From JAHZFN01 sp965149945 (GTDB lineage Bacteria; Bacillota; Dehalobacteriia; UBA4068; UBA4997): 59,624 nt of DNA. Below, piece after piece: positions 27,015 to 35,153 of this stretch (positions are counted from its first letter, which is position 1; each line of letters begins with the position of its first letter). Below the pieces are notes generated by a model. It searched no databases and was not told where the DNA came from. It worked only from the letters and a program-made list of their open reading frames with translations. The DNA lies in contig CBCTTQ010000008.1 in assembly GCA_965149945.1 (NCBI GenBank), positions 1-59,624 of the forward strand. The letters are read 5' to 3'. The translations under genes and the position numbers were made by a program.

Positions 27015-27737
27015 CAGACATAACACCCTTTCTCTCTATTTCGATTTTTCATCAAACCAATCTAAAAATAACACTTAAAACAAAACGAAGAACAAAAATC
27101 CAATAAACATCTACTTCTTAACAGAAAACGTTTTTGAGAAATTCAAACGGGCTTGCTTCGGCGGCAAAACCGAACATCCACCCTTCTGCCCTTTTTCACT
27201 CTCTTTCCCATGAAAAGAGCAACATTTGATTTCATGTATAAGTATACTCCACCAAACCCTAGTTTGTCAATAGGGATTTCTGGGGAAAATCCACAGTTTA
27301 CAGGGTTTTTCTCTATACATTTTTTCTGTTATTTTATAAATATATTTGATTCACAGAATAAATATCGAAAACAAAATGTATAAAATAAAAAAATTGTCAG
27401 ATAATTTTGCATCTTTCACTTATCACTATTAGACAATCAAATTTCCAATACTCCCATAAAACAGAGCGATATTGATTTCTTCTTATCAAAATATCCATAA
27501 TTCTTATTGATAAACGTTATCAATAGGGCGGTTTTCCTGCTACAGAATGTATGGGAAATGTATAAATTTCTTTCTTTAGATATACAAAAAGCAACGAATA
27601 ATCTTGTATACAAAATACTTTCTGAACATGGTTCGTCAAAAATTTTTTTTATTTTCTTTTTTGAGGAACCCCTGTCTTTTTGTCTCAAAATATAGTATGA
27701 TAACAGTATCAGGAAATATCAGAAGAGGTGATTGGAA
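27015..27737. other. AT-rich intergenic region between divergent pflB and the trigger-factor-like gene
   Basis: About 720 nt. It contains the pflB promoter (27241-27270) with a leader of about 220 nt on the minus side. Short ORFs on both strands at 27437-27695 have no ribosome site, low-complexity AT-rich composition and no recognisable family, so I do not call genes. A TATGAT near 27698 is a possible -10 for the trigger-factor-like gene, without a good -35. Confidence 0.6.
27241..27270 (-). promoter_or_regulatory. Sigma-A promoter of pflB
   Basis: On the minus strand TTGACA (27270-27265), an 18-nt spacer and TATACT (27246-27241). It lies about 225 nt upstream of the start, leaving a long leader. 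Confidence 0.75.
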
Positions 27738-28673
27738 ATGCACACAATCAAATTAGGACAATATAAAAACCTGAACATCAAAAAAACCCCTCCTATGTCC
27801 GATGAGGAATTGGAACAAGCCGCGGACAAAGCCCTGCAAGACGCGGCGCAAAGCGCCCAGCGTTATGCAAGAGAAATCCAAGTGGGAGATACTATTTTAG
27901 TTAAAATTGAGGCACAAACAGACGGCAGCCCCATTCCAGAACTCAGCAACGACCACATGGAATATGAAGTAGGTAATTTATCTATGCTGCCGGAATATGC
28001 CAAAGCGGCCGGCAAAAAAATCGGACAAACCTTTGAAATGCACATCCCCTATAGCAAAACCTGTCCGGTAGCGGCAGCGCGCGGCAAAACGGTAGATTTC
28101 CAAGTGCGCATTTTAAGCGCTAAATTCAACAAACCGGCGGAAATTACCGATGATGTCATTCGCATGCTGGATCCCAACGCCAAATCCGAAGAAGAACTCA
28201 AGGAAAAACTGAAATTCATGATCAAAAATGAAAATGAACGCAGCCGCTTTGAAAACGATGTATTGAAAGTGATGACTGCCATCCGTGAACGGTCGGAAGT
28301 CACATTGGATGGGCAGGAATATGACCGCACCTATCACCAGGTGATTGAAGAATCCGCAAAAATGTATGAGCAGGCAGGAGTGCCGTTACCCGAAGACTGC
28401 ACCGATATCCGCAAAGACGAACATTTTCTGGAAAGCTGCAAGGCAGTGACCGAACGAGTGGTTAATGAGAACTTAATCATCAGCGCGGTATCCGAAGCGG
28501 AAAATATCACTGTTTCTCCGGAAGAAATTGAGCAGGGCAAAAAAGTATTTACCGCCTCTCCGGAAGCCAAAGCGGACTTTGAGGCGCATTTTCCCGACGA
28601 TTACACCTTTTCCGCGTTTCTGCTACGTAACAAAGTCTTTGACGCCATCATGAGTTGGAATTTAATTGATTAA
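27738..28673 (+). CDS. Trigger-factor-like peptidyl-prolyl isomerase / chaperone
   Basis: 311 aa from ATG 27738 (AGAGGTG 8 nt upstream; TTG 27732 is rejected). It begins MHTIKLGQYKNLNI, typical of the FKBP/trigger-factor C-terminal family that lacks the ribosome-binding domain. An FKBP-like domain (VGDTILVKIEAQTDG to VDFQVRILSAKF, about residues 48-135) is followed by the helical trigger-factor C-terminal domain (EITDDVIRMLDPNAKSEEELKEKLKF, ENITVSPEEIEQG). It lacks the GFRxGxxP ribosome-binding signature of full trigger factors (about 430 aa). Cytosolic; probably helps fold proteins after release. It is monocistronic and a tRNA gene follows. Confidence 0.78.
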   Translation: MHTIKLGQYKNLNIKKTPPMSDEELEQAADKALQDAAQSAQRYAREIQVGDTILVKIEAQTDGSPIPELSNDHMEYEVGNLSMLPEYAKAAGKKIGQTFEMHIPYSKTCPVAAARGKTVDFQVRILSAKFNKPAEITDDVIRMLDPNAKSEEELKEKLKFMIKNENERSRFENDVLKVMTAIRERSEVTLDGQEYDRTYHQVIEESAKMYEQAGVPLPEDCTDIRKDEHFLESCKAVTERVVNENLIISAVSEAENITVSPEEIEQGKKVFTASPEAKADFEAHFPDDYTFSAFLLRNKVFDAIMSWNLID

Positions 28674-28744
28674 AAAAAAGTAAAAAATCCGCAAAATATG
28701 ATTGCATTTTACCAGCAAATATGTTATTATAGTAAGGCAGTCAC

Positions 28745-28831
28745 GCGGATGTGGCGGAATTGGCAGACGCGCTAGATTCAGGTTCTAGTGGTATTTTACT
28801 CGTGCAGGTTCAAGTCCTGTCATCCGCACCA
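28745..28831 (+). tRNA. tRNA-Leu (anticodon CAG)
   Basis: An 87-nt cloverleaf including the encoded CCA (28829-28831). The acceptor stem is GCGGATG/CATCCGC, and the T arm GCAGG-TTCAAGT-CCTGT fits. The anticodon stem CTAGA/TCTAG presents TTCAGGT, giving CAG. The long variable arm is that of a class II tRNA, as expected for leucine. Confidence 0.95.
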
Positions 28832-28833
28832 AC

Positions 28834-28866
28834 AACAACCTGTTATCCCTTGGATAACAGGTTGTT
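28834..28866 (+). terminator. Terminator after tRNA-Leu
   Basis: A perfect 15-bp stem, 28834-28848 with 28852-28866, 3-nt loop, followed by TTCT. Confidence 0.85.
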
Positions 28867-29029
28867 TTCTTATCTTCCCTATTAGCGAACAATCATACGA
28901 TTTTTCATCAAACAAGCGAGCCCTTGTTTTCCGCTCACTCAGCGACTTTATAAATTAGCCAAAAATACCGCGCGGAAAAAAGGGAGAACATGCCCCGCAA
29001 AATCGGACTCCGACCGAACTACCCGATTC

Positions 29030-29058
29030 TTGACTTTTTCCACCGATGGTTTTATAAT
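29030..29058 (+). promoter_or_regulatory. Sigma-A promoter of the HxlR-cupin operon
   Basis: TTGACT (29030-29035), 17 nt, TATAAT (29053-29058). Confidence 0.75.
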
Positions 29059-29066
29059 AAAGGTAC

Positions 29067-29093
29067 AGACGCGCGAGGTTTTCCCGCGCGTCT
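29067..29093 (+). promoter_or_regulatory. GC-rich leader hairpin before the HxlR regulator gene
   Basis: AGACGCGCG (29067-29075) pairs with CGCGCGTCT (29085-29093), placed right at the expected transcription start. There is no good T tract. It could be an operator palindrome for the HxlR protein or a weak attenuator. Confidence 0.45.
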
Positions 29094-29118
29094 ATTTCCT
29101 ACCAAAGGAGTGAAAAAA

Positions 29119-29472
29119 ATGAATTGCATTACGGAAAGCCCCCTGGAAGACACCGGTTTCAACTACACCCTTTCTCTGATCAACGGCAAATATAAAATGA
29201 TTATTCTATACATCTTGATGAAATATGAGGTTGTTCGCTTCAATGAAATGAAAAAATACATCGGTACCATTTCTTACAAAACGCTGAGCCAAAACTTCAA
29301 AGAACTGGAAAAGGATCAACTGGTGCATCGAAAAGAGTATCCCCAAATCCCGCCCAAAGTAGAGTACAGCCTAACCCCCAGAGGAAAAACATTAATCCCT
29401 ATTTTGGACGCGATGTGCGAATGGGGACTTCAAAATCGACCGAAAATCAAAGGAGGACACCATGAAAATTGA
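29119..29472 (+). CDS. HxlR-family transcriptional regulator
   Basis: 117 aa from ATG 29119 (AAAGGAGTG 6 nt upstream). An upstream in-frame start at 28990 lies before the promoter and is rejected. The winged helix-turn-helix has the family pattern: NYTLSLINGKYKMIILYILM, VVRFNEMKKYIGTISYKTLSQNFKELEKDQLVHRKEY, then the wing KVEYSLTPRGKTLIPILD. There is a single Cys at residue 3, near where many HxlR proteins carry their redox cysteine, so a redox signal is possible. Its stop overlaps the cupin start by 11 nt, so it likely controls that gene and itself. Confidence 0.88.
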   Translation: MNCITESPLEDTGFNYTLSLINGKYKMIILYILMKYEVVRFNEMKKYIGTISYKTLSQNFKELEKDQLVHRKEYPQIPPKVEYSLTPRGKTLIPILDAMCEWGLQNRPKIKGGHHEN

Positions 29473-29791
29473 ATTTGAAACCATTCCCCGTACCGTCAGC
29501 CCTCATTTTCAAGGCGGTGAGAAAGAGTTTATCGCCCATATTTATCAAAATGAACAAGTAAAAATTCTCCGCGGCTGCTTGATCCCGGGGGCTTCTATCG
29601 GCCGCCATACTCACCAAACCAACAGCGAAATTATCTACATCCTGTCCGGCATCGGTACCATGCTTTTTGATGAAACGGAGGAGCAGCTGCCCGCCGGCAG
29701 CTGCCATTACTGTCCCAAAGGACACTCCCACAGCCTCCAAAACCAAGGCAAAGAAGACTTAATCTTTTTTGCCGTAGTTCCGGAACAATAA
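29462..29791 (+). CDS. Small cupin-domain protein
   Basis: 109 aa, one cupin barrel. Motif 1 is GRHTHQTNSEIIYILSGIG (metal ligands His, His, Glu) and motif 2 is PAGSCHYCPKGHSHSL with the third His. The substrate cannot be told; such single cupins bind metals or small ligands or act as isomerases or sensors. Translationally coupled to the HxlR regulator. AGGAGGACACC precedes ATG 29462. Confidence 0.85.
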   Translation: MKIEFETIPRTVSPHFQGGEKEFIAHIYQNEQVKILRGCLIPGASIGRHTHQTNSEIIYILSGIGTMLFDETEEQLPAGSCHYCPKGHSHSLQNQGKEDLIFFAVVPEQ

Positions 29792-29828
29792 AAACAAACA
29801 GTCGGGGAAATCACCCGACTGTTTGTTT
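29792..29828. terminator. Bidirectional terminator between cupin and hydF
   Basis: A 15-bp perfect stem, 29792-29806 with 29814-29828, flanked by A and T runs on both sides, between convergent genes. Confidence 0.88.
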
Positions 29829-29861
29829 GTCTAAAAAACCTCCTCATCGGAAGGGATATTC

Positions 29862-31070
29862 TTATTTTTTCGGATGAAGTTTTGCCCGCAACTCCGGGAA
29901 CACCTCTAAACTACGATCCAAAATACCGTTCATATAAGCGATTATGATTCCGTAATTGGTGTACGGCACTCCCTGCTCTTCCGCCTGATGCTGGCGGTAT
30001 TGCATTTCTTTTTCGTTTAACATACAACCGCCGCAATGAACAACCAATCCGTATTTGGTCAAATCTTCCCGAAACTCTGTCCCCGAGGTAAAGGCGAAAT
30101 TCAGTTTTTTGCCGGTATGTTCAGTAATCCATTTGGGCATTTTTACGGTACCGATGTCATTGCACTGACGATGATGGGTACAGCCCTCGGAAATCAGCAC
30201 CGTATCACCGTCCCGCAAATGTTCCAGACAAACCGCGCCTTCCACCGCTGTTTGCAAAACTCCTTTGAAACGAGCGAACAAAATAGAGAAGGAAGTCAAC
30301 AAAATATCCGGAGGCACGATTTCTTTTACCTTACCGAACGCTTGGCTGTCTGTTACCACCAAGCGAGGAGATTCTTTCAGCAAAGACAGCGTTTGCGCCA
30401 GCTCTTCCACCTGCGTCACCAAAACGACGGCATGAGAATCCAGCACATCTCGAATCGTCTGTACTTGCGGCAAAATCATGCGACCTTTCGGCGCAGACTC
30501 ATCAATGGGCGTTACCAACACCACCACGTCTTTTTTCCGCAGCAATTGACCGATTACCCGCCTTTCATTTCCACCTTTAACAGCCAAAACGGCAATTTTC
30601 TCTTTTAAATCTACAATCCCGTCGCCGGTGAGGGCGCTGACAGCAATTTCCTCCGTCGCCAACCGCGAGGGCTTCTGCAAATCCGCCTTATTATATACGA
30701 CCACATAGGGCAATTCTCTTTCCCGAAACAGCGCAATCAGCTCTTCGTCCAGCTCATTTTTCCCCACGGTACTGTCTACCACCAAAACCGCCACATCGGT
30801 TTTACGCAAAACCTGCTTTGCCTTTTGAATCCGCAGCTGCCCGATGGCTCCTTCATCATCCAATCCCGGCGTATCAATAATCACCACGGGACCCATAGGC
30901 AACAGTTCCATTGCCTTACTCACAGGGTCCGTCGTCGTTCCTTTTACATCGGAAACGATGGACAAATTTTGACCTGTAACCGCATTGACCACACTGGATT
31001 TTCCGGCATTACGGCAGCCGAAAAATCCGATATGCACCCGATTGGCGCTGGGCGTCGCATTTAAACTCAT
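29862..31070 (-). CDS. hydF: [FeFe]-hydrogenase H-cluster maturation GTPase
   Basis: 402 aa from ATG 31070, chosen because GGAGGG is 7 nt upstream; the ATG at 31076 touches the site. The N-terminal GTPase domain has the P-loop GCRNAGKSS, the switch GTTTDPV, DTPGLDD and NKAD. The dimerization domain follows, then the cluster-binding domain with CTHHRQCND and HCGGCM, the CxHx(n)CxxC ligands of HydF. The protein is the scaffold that loads the 2Fe subcluster made by HydE and HydG onto the hydrogenase. hydE, hydG and the hydrogenase are not in the window. It is monocistronic, with its own promoter and a leader hairpin. Confidence 0.95.
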   Translation of the reverse strand: MSLNATPSANRVHIGFFGCRNAGKSSVVNAVTGQNLSIVSDVKGTTTDPVSKAMELLPMGPVVIIDTPGLDDEGAIGQLRIQKAKQVLRKTDVAVLVVDSTVGKNELDEELIALFRERELPYVVVYNKADLQKPSRLATEEIAVSALTGDGIVDLKEKIAVLAVKGGNERRVIGQLLRKKDVVVLVTPIDESAPKGRMILPQVQTIRDVLDSHAVVLVTQVEELAQTLSLLKESPRLVVTDSQAFGKVKEIVPPDILLTSFSILFARFKGVLQTAVEGAVCLEHLRDGDTVLISEGCTHHRQCNDIGTVKMPKWITEHTGKKLNFAFTSGTEFREDLTKYGLVVHCGGCMLNEKEMQYRQHQAEEQGVPYTNYGIIIAYMNGILDRSLEVFPELRAKLHPKK

Positions 31071-31085
31071 CTTCATCCCTCCAAA

Positions 31086-31112
31086 AAAACCGCGTCGAAA
31101 AGGTGCGGTTTT
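31086..31112 (-). terminator. Terminator-like hairpin in the hydF leader
   Basis: On the minus strand AAAACCGC, an 11-nt loop, GCGGTTTT and three more T, ending only a few nt before the GGAGGG site of hydF. It could stop transcription early or hide the ribosome site. Confidence 0.6.
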
Positions 31113-31157
31113 GGTTTATGCTCAGTAATAACACCTCTCAGCTTATTCTTTACTGCT

Positions 31158-31186
31158 ATTATAGCACAAGCGCTGTCCTTCTTCAA
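31158..31186 (-). promoter_or_regulatory. Sigma-A promoter of hydF
   Basis: On the minus strand TTGAAG (31186-31181), 17 nt, TATAAT (31163-31158). Confidence 0.7.
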
Positions 31187-31589
31187 TCATCATCGCTAAC
31201 GAATGCTGACCACCAACGCCTATAACGGCTTTTGTCAATACTTCAGCCGTGCCCCGCCACATCTCAATAAACCATTTTTTATCAAGTCCACTTCGGTCGT
31301 TATACCGTCAATAACATGCAATCCCTTTTTTCCACGCCGGCAGCGCAATGTTCACACACCATGTCGTCCATAATCATTTTTTCCTTATCCGCATGTTTGC
31401 TCTCCACGCCCCTTTTCTGAGATAAATCCTGCTCTCTTTGTGATATTTTAACGGCATCATCGCACGAACTACCGAAAAAAACTTTTTGATTCGACAGCGG
31501 CAATCTTAATCAAAAAAGAGAATCTGCCCATCCTATTCAACGACTGCCTTCGAACTCCTACTAACTCGCGACGATTGATGACAGTTTCC
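31187..31589. other. Intergenic stretch without a supportable gene
   Basis: About 400 nt between the hydF promoter and the meaB terminator. A minus-strand ORF of 67 codons (31300-31503, with a CEHCAAGVEKRD segment) lacks a ribosome site and a standard start. It may be the remains of a gene, but I cannot name one. Confidence 0.4.
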
Positions 31590-31629
31590 AATAAAACAGC
31601 CCCCGTGTAAAAACGGGGGCTGTTTTATT
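31590..31629 (-). terminator. Terminator of meaB
   Basis: A 17-bp perfect stem, 31590-31606 with 31613-31629, touching the meaB stop codon. A and T runs on both sides. Confidence 0.88.
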
Positions 31630-32777
31630 TATTTTTCTGCTTTCGTTTCTTCCTTCGGTTTACGCAATTGCTCCTCAATGCGTTGAATCAAATTATGCGC
31701 CGCCATGGTCGCAGAAATTTGTTCATGGAGAATCAACTCTTTGGTCTTTTCCATTTCTTCGATGACCGCCGGATCTTGATAAATCATATTGTGAATATGT
31801 TCATCCGTCATATGCCGCACCCATTCCAAAGTTTGCTGCTGACGGCGTTCTTTCAAAATACCGCTTTCATTCACTTGACGCATAAAAGTTTCCACCACAT
31901 CCCAAAGTTCGGAGACGCCTTCTCCCGTATAGGCGGAACAAGTATAAGCATGGGTTTTCCAACCTTCGGTGGACGGACGCAGATAATACAGAATCTGTTC
32001 AAATTCGGCTCGCGCCATCATCGCCTTAGGCTTATTATCCCCATCGGCTTTGTTGACCACAATGGCATCGGCAATTTCCATAATCCCCTTTTTGATACCT
32101 TGTAAATCATCGCCGGCGCCCGTCAGCGCCACCATCAAGAAAAAGTCCACCATCGATCGTACAGTGATTTCACTTTGACCGACGCCCACGGTTTCCACCA
32201 AAATGGTATCATAACCAAAGGCTTCACAAAGGAGCATGGTTTCGCGGCTTTTTCTGGTCACACCGCCCAATGTACCGCCGGAAGGCGACGGACGTATGAA
32301 GGCATTGGGTTCTTTGGAAAGATTCTCCATCCGCGTTTTATCTCCCAAAATGCTGCCATGGGAAAGAGAGCTGCTGGGGTCCACTGCCAAAACCGCCACT
32401 TTATGTCCTTTTTTACAAAGTTCACAACCCAGCGCTTCGATCAACGTGCTTTTCCCGGCGCCGGGAACCCCCGTGATCCCCACACGGACACTGTTACCCG
32501 TATAGGGCAAAATTCCCTGGATAATTTCCTGTCCCAAAGCGAAATGTTTGGAAGCGTTGCTTTCAATTACGGTGATAGCGCGAGACAAAATCACCCGATC
32601 TCCGCCAAGAATACCGTCAATATAGTCCTGCGCGGTCAGTTTCTTTTTTTTCACAGAAATCGGCTTCGGCTGAGCGCCGCCCACACCTTCCACACCGGTC
32701 ATCACAAAACCGGGAAACTGTTCCGGATTTCCGTCTTTCGGTGTCCATTCCGGTTTATACTTATCGTATCCCATCAT
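31629..32777 (-). CDS. meaB: MeaB-type GTPase, chaperone of methylmalonyl-CoA mutase
   Basis: 382 aa. A G3E-like P-loop GTPase with Walker A GVPGAGKSTLIEALG (about residue 108), DPSSSLSHGSILGDKTRM, the switch strand VETVGVGQSE and NKADGDN. The N-terminal extension of about 65 aa and the C-terminal dimerization helices (MIYQDPAVIEEMEK) fit the MeaB/ArgK family. It gates cobalamin loading and exchanges damaged cofactor on the mutase. It lies downstream of mutA-mutB on the same strand but after the mutB terminator, and has its own promoter at 32837-32865. Confidence 0.93.
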   Translation of the reverse strand: MMGYDKYKPEWTPKDGNPEQFPGFVMTGVEGVGGAQPKPISVKKKKLTAQDYIDGILGGDRVILSRAITVIESNASKHFALGQEIIQGILPYTGNSVRVGITGVPGAGKSTLIEALGCELCKKGHKVAVLAVDPSSSLSHGSILGDKTRMENLSKEPNAFIRPSPSGGTLGGVTRKSRETMLLCEAFGYDTILVETVGVGQSEITVRSMVDFFLMVALTGAGDDLQGIKKGIMEIADAIVVNKADGDNKPKAMMARAEFEQILYYLRPSTEGWKTHAYTCSAYTGEGVSELWDVVETFMRQVNESGILKERRQQQTLEWVRHMTDEHIHNMIYQDPAVIEEMEKTKELILHEQISATMAAHNLIQRIEEQLRKPKEETKAEK

Positions 32778-32836
32778 GATTACCCCTTTCCAGCAATGGC
32801 GCTCCTTTGCAAAACGCCATCGGATTTTCTTCCTTA

Positions 32837-32865
32837 ATCATACCATGGAACCCGATTTTTTGCAA
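32837..32865 (-). promoter_or_regulatory. Sigma-A promoter of meaB
   Basis: On the minus strand TTGCAA (32865-32860), 17 nt, TATGAT (32842-32837). Confidence 0.65.
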
Positions 32866-32906
32866 TTTAAATAGGTAGATTCTCATGAATTTTCCCAAGA
32901 AAGATA

Positions 32907-32937
32907 AAACAGGCTGTCGATAATCGACAGCCTGTTT
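32907..32937 (-). terminator. Terminator after mutB
   Basis: A 14-bp perfect stem, 32907-32920 with 32924-32937, and a 3-nt loop, about 30 nt after the mutB stop. Confidence 0.85.
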
Positions 32938-32969
32938 GTTGTTGAGCGGAATTCCCGAAAGAGGCGAAA

Positions 32970-35153
32970 TTATTCCGCGTCTTTCAGTCTTTCATTTAAT
33001 TTTTCCAACATGTCTTTGGCACAGTTTGGAATAATAGAACCGGGTCCGTAAATCGCGGCGGCGCCGTGTTCATAGAGATATTCGTAATCCTGGGCAGGGA
33101 TAACGCCGCCTACGATTACCATAATATCTTCACGACCGCGTTTTTTCAATTCTTCTACCAGTTTCGGCAGCAAAGTCTTATGACCGGCAGCCAAAGAACT
33201 CATGCCGACGATATGAACATCATTGTCCACAGCGTCTTGAGCGGTTTCTTCCGGAGTCTGGAACAGGGGACCCATGTCAACGTCAAAGCCCATATCCGCA
33301 TAAGCGGTAGCACAAACTTTGGCGCCGCGGTCGTGACCGTCCTGACCCATTTTGGCGATCATGATACGCGGGCGACGACCATGTTCCTGTTCAAAGGCAT
33401 CGGTCATTTTTCTTACTTCGTCAATCACTTCTTCATCACTGAATTCCGCTTTATAAACACCGCTGATGGTGCGGATGATCGCTTTATAACGACCGGAAAC
33501 TTTTTCAACCGCGGCAGAGATTTCGCCCAGAGAAGCTCTGGCGCGCGCCGCTTCTACCGCCAATTCCAGCAAGTTGCCTTCGCCGGTTTCCACAGATTTG
33601 GTGATAGCTTCCAGACAACGATCCACATCGTCTTGATTCCGTTCGGCGCGCAGTTCTTCCAGACGGCGAATTTGCGCTTCACGCACCGCGGTGTTATCTA
33701 CATCGAGAATATCGATGGGATCTTCTTTTTCCAATACATATTGGTTCAAGCCGAGAATCTTTTCTTGGTTGGAGTCGATACGTGCCTGGCGGCGAGCAGC
33801 GGCTTCTTCAATACGCATTTTCGGCAGACCGGTATCGATGGCTTTGGACATACCGCCCAATTCTTCGATTTCCTGAATGTGCGCCCAAGAGCGGCGAATC
33901 AATTCATCGGTCAAAGCTTCTACATAATCGGAGCCTGCCCACGGATCGATTACCTTGCACACTTTGGTTTCATCCTGGATGTACAGCTGCGTGTTACGGG
34001 CAATACGAGCGGAGAAATCAGTCGGCAAAGCGATAGCTTCATCCAGCGCGTTGGTATGCATAGACTGGGTATGACCCAAAGCAGCGCCCATAGCTTCCAT
34101 GCAAGTTCTGGTTAAGTTATTGTAAGGATCCTGCGCGGTCAAACTCCAACCGGAAGTCTGAGAGTGAGTACGCAAAGACATGGATTTCGGATTCTGAGGA
34201 TTAAATTGTTTTACGATCTTCGCCCACAGAACACGAGCCGCGCGCATTTTCGCTACTTCCATAAAGTAGTTTTTACCAATTGCCCAGAAGAAAGACAGGC
34301 GGGGAGCAAACTGGTCAATTTGCAGACCGGCGGCTTCCCCGGTACGGATGTATTCCAAACCGTCAGCCAACGTGTAACCCAATTCAATATCAGCAGTGGC
34401 TCCGGCTTCCTGCATATGGTAACCGGAAATAGAAATACTGTTGAACTTGGGCATATATTTAGAAGTATAGGCAAAAATATCCCCGATAATTCTCATAGAT
34501 GTTTTAGGCGGGTAAATATAAGTATTACGAACCATGAACTCTTTCAAAATATCGTTCTGAATAGTACCGGCCATTACTTTTTTGTCTACGCCTTGTTCTT
34601 CCCCGGCCACAATGTAGAAAGCCAAAATCGGCAAAACGGCGCCGTTCATGGTCATGGATACCGACATCTGATCCAAAGGAATACCGGAGAACAGGATTTC
34701 CATATCCTTGATGGAGTCTACCGCAACCCCTGCTTTCCCAACGTCACCCACTACTCTGGGATGGTCGGAGTCATAACCGCGGTGAGTCGCCAAGTCGAAA
34801 GCAATGGACAGACCTTTCTGACCGGCGGCCAGATTGCGGCGATAAAAGGCATTGGATTCTTCCGCGGTAGAAAATCCGGCATACTGGCGCACAGTCCAAG
34901 GACGGAACACGTACATCGTGGCGTAAGGACCGCGCAGGAACGGAGGAATCCCTGCTGTGAAACCAACATGATGCGCGTCGGCGATATCTTCTTTGGTGTA
35001 CAGCGGTTTTACATCCACTTGTTCCATGGTATGATTATATAATTGTTCAAAAGACATTCCTGTTTCTTTTTCAATTTGCTGAATCCACTCTTCTTTGCTC
35101 TGAGCGCCGCGAGCTTCATCAAACGCGATTTTACTAAAATCCGGTCTAGACAT
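32970..35153 (-). CDS. mutB: Methylmalonyl-CoA mutase, large (catalytic) subunit
   Basis: 727 aa. A TIM-barrel substrate domain comes first (PPFLRGPYATMYVFRPWTVRQYAGFSTAEESN, with the active-site Tyr in the RGPYATMY block), then a B12-binding Rossmann domain whose GQDGHDRGAKV supplies the DxHxxG cobalt-ligand His (about residue 604). Both domains are complete, so this is the catalytic chain. It interconverts succinyl-CoA and (R)-methylmalonyl-CoA. The ATG overlaps the mutA stop as TAATG, so the two are translated together in equal amounts. Epimerase and decarboxylase genes are not in the window. Confidence 0.96.
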   Translation of the reverse strand: MSRPDFSKIAFDEARGAQSKEEWIQQIEKETGMSFEQLYNHTMEQVDVKPLYTKEDIADAHHVGFTAGIPPFLRGPYATMYVFRPWTVRQYAGFSTAEESNAFYRRNLAAGQKGLSIAFDLATHRGYDSDHPRVVGDVGKAGVAVDSIKDMEILFSGIPLDQMSVSMTMNGAVLPILAFYIVAGEEQGVDKKVMAGTIQNDILKEFMVRNTYIYPPKTSMRIIGDIFAYTSKYMPKFNSISISGYHMQEAGATADIELGYTLADGLEYIRTGEAAGLQIDQFAPRLSFFWAIGKNYFMEVAKMRAARVLWAKIVKQFNPQNPKSMSLRTHSQTSGWSLTAQDPYNNLTRTCMEAMGAALGHTQSMHTNALDEAIALPTDFSARIARNTQLYIQDETKVCKVIDPWAGSDYVEALTDELIRRSWAHIQEIEELGGMSKAIDTGLPKMRIEEAAARRQARIDSNQEKILGLNQYVLEKEDPIDILDVDNTAVREAQIRRLEELRAERNQDDVDRCLEAITKSVETGEGNLLELAVEAARARASLGEISAAVEKVSGRYKAIIRTISGVYKAEFSDEEVIDEVRKMTDAFEQEHGRRPRIMIAKMGQDGHDRGAKVCATAYADMGFDVDMGPLFQTPEETAQDAVDNDVHIVGMSSLAAGHKTLLPKLVEELKKRGREDIMVIVGGVIPAQDYEYLYEHGAAAIYGPGSIIPNCAKDMLEKLNERLKDAE

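Noticed and set aside
27437..27695. Short ORFs on both strands upstream of the trigger-factor-like gene
   Set aside because: Very AT-rich, no ribosome sites, overlapping each other; they look like chance frames.
31300..31503. 67-codon minus-strand ORF with a CxxC motif between hydF and meaB
   Set aside because: No ribosome site, TTG start, no recognised family; kept only as a note on the intergenic stretch.
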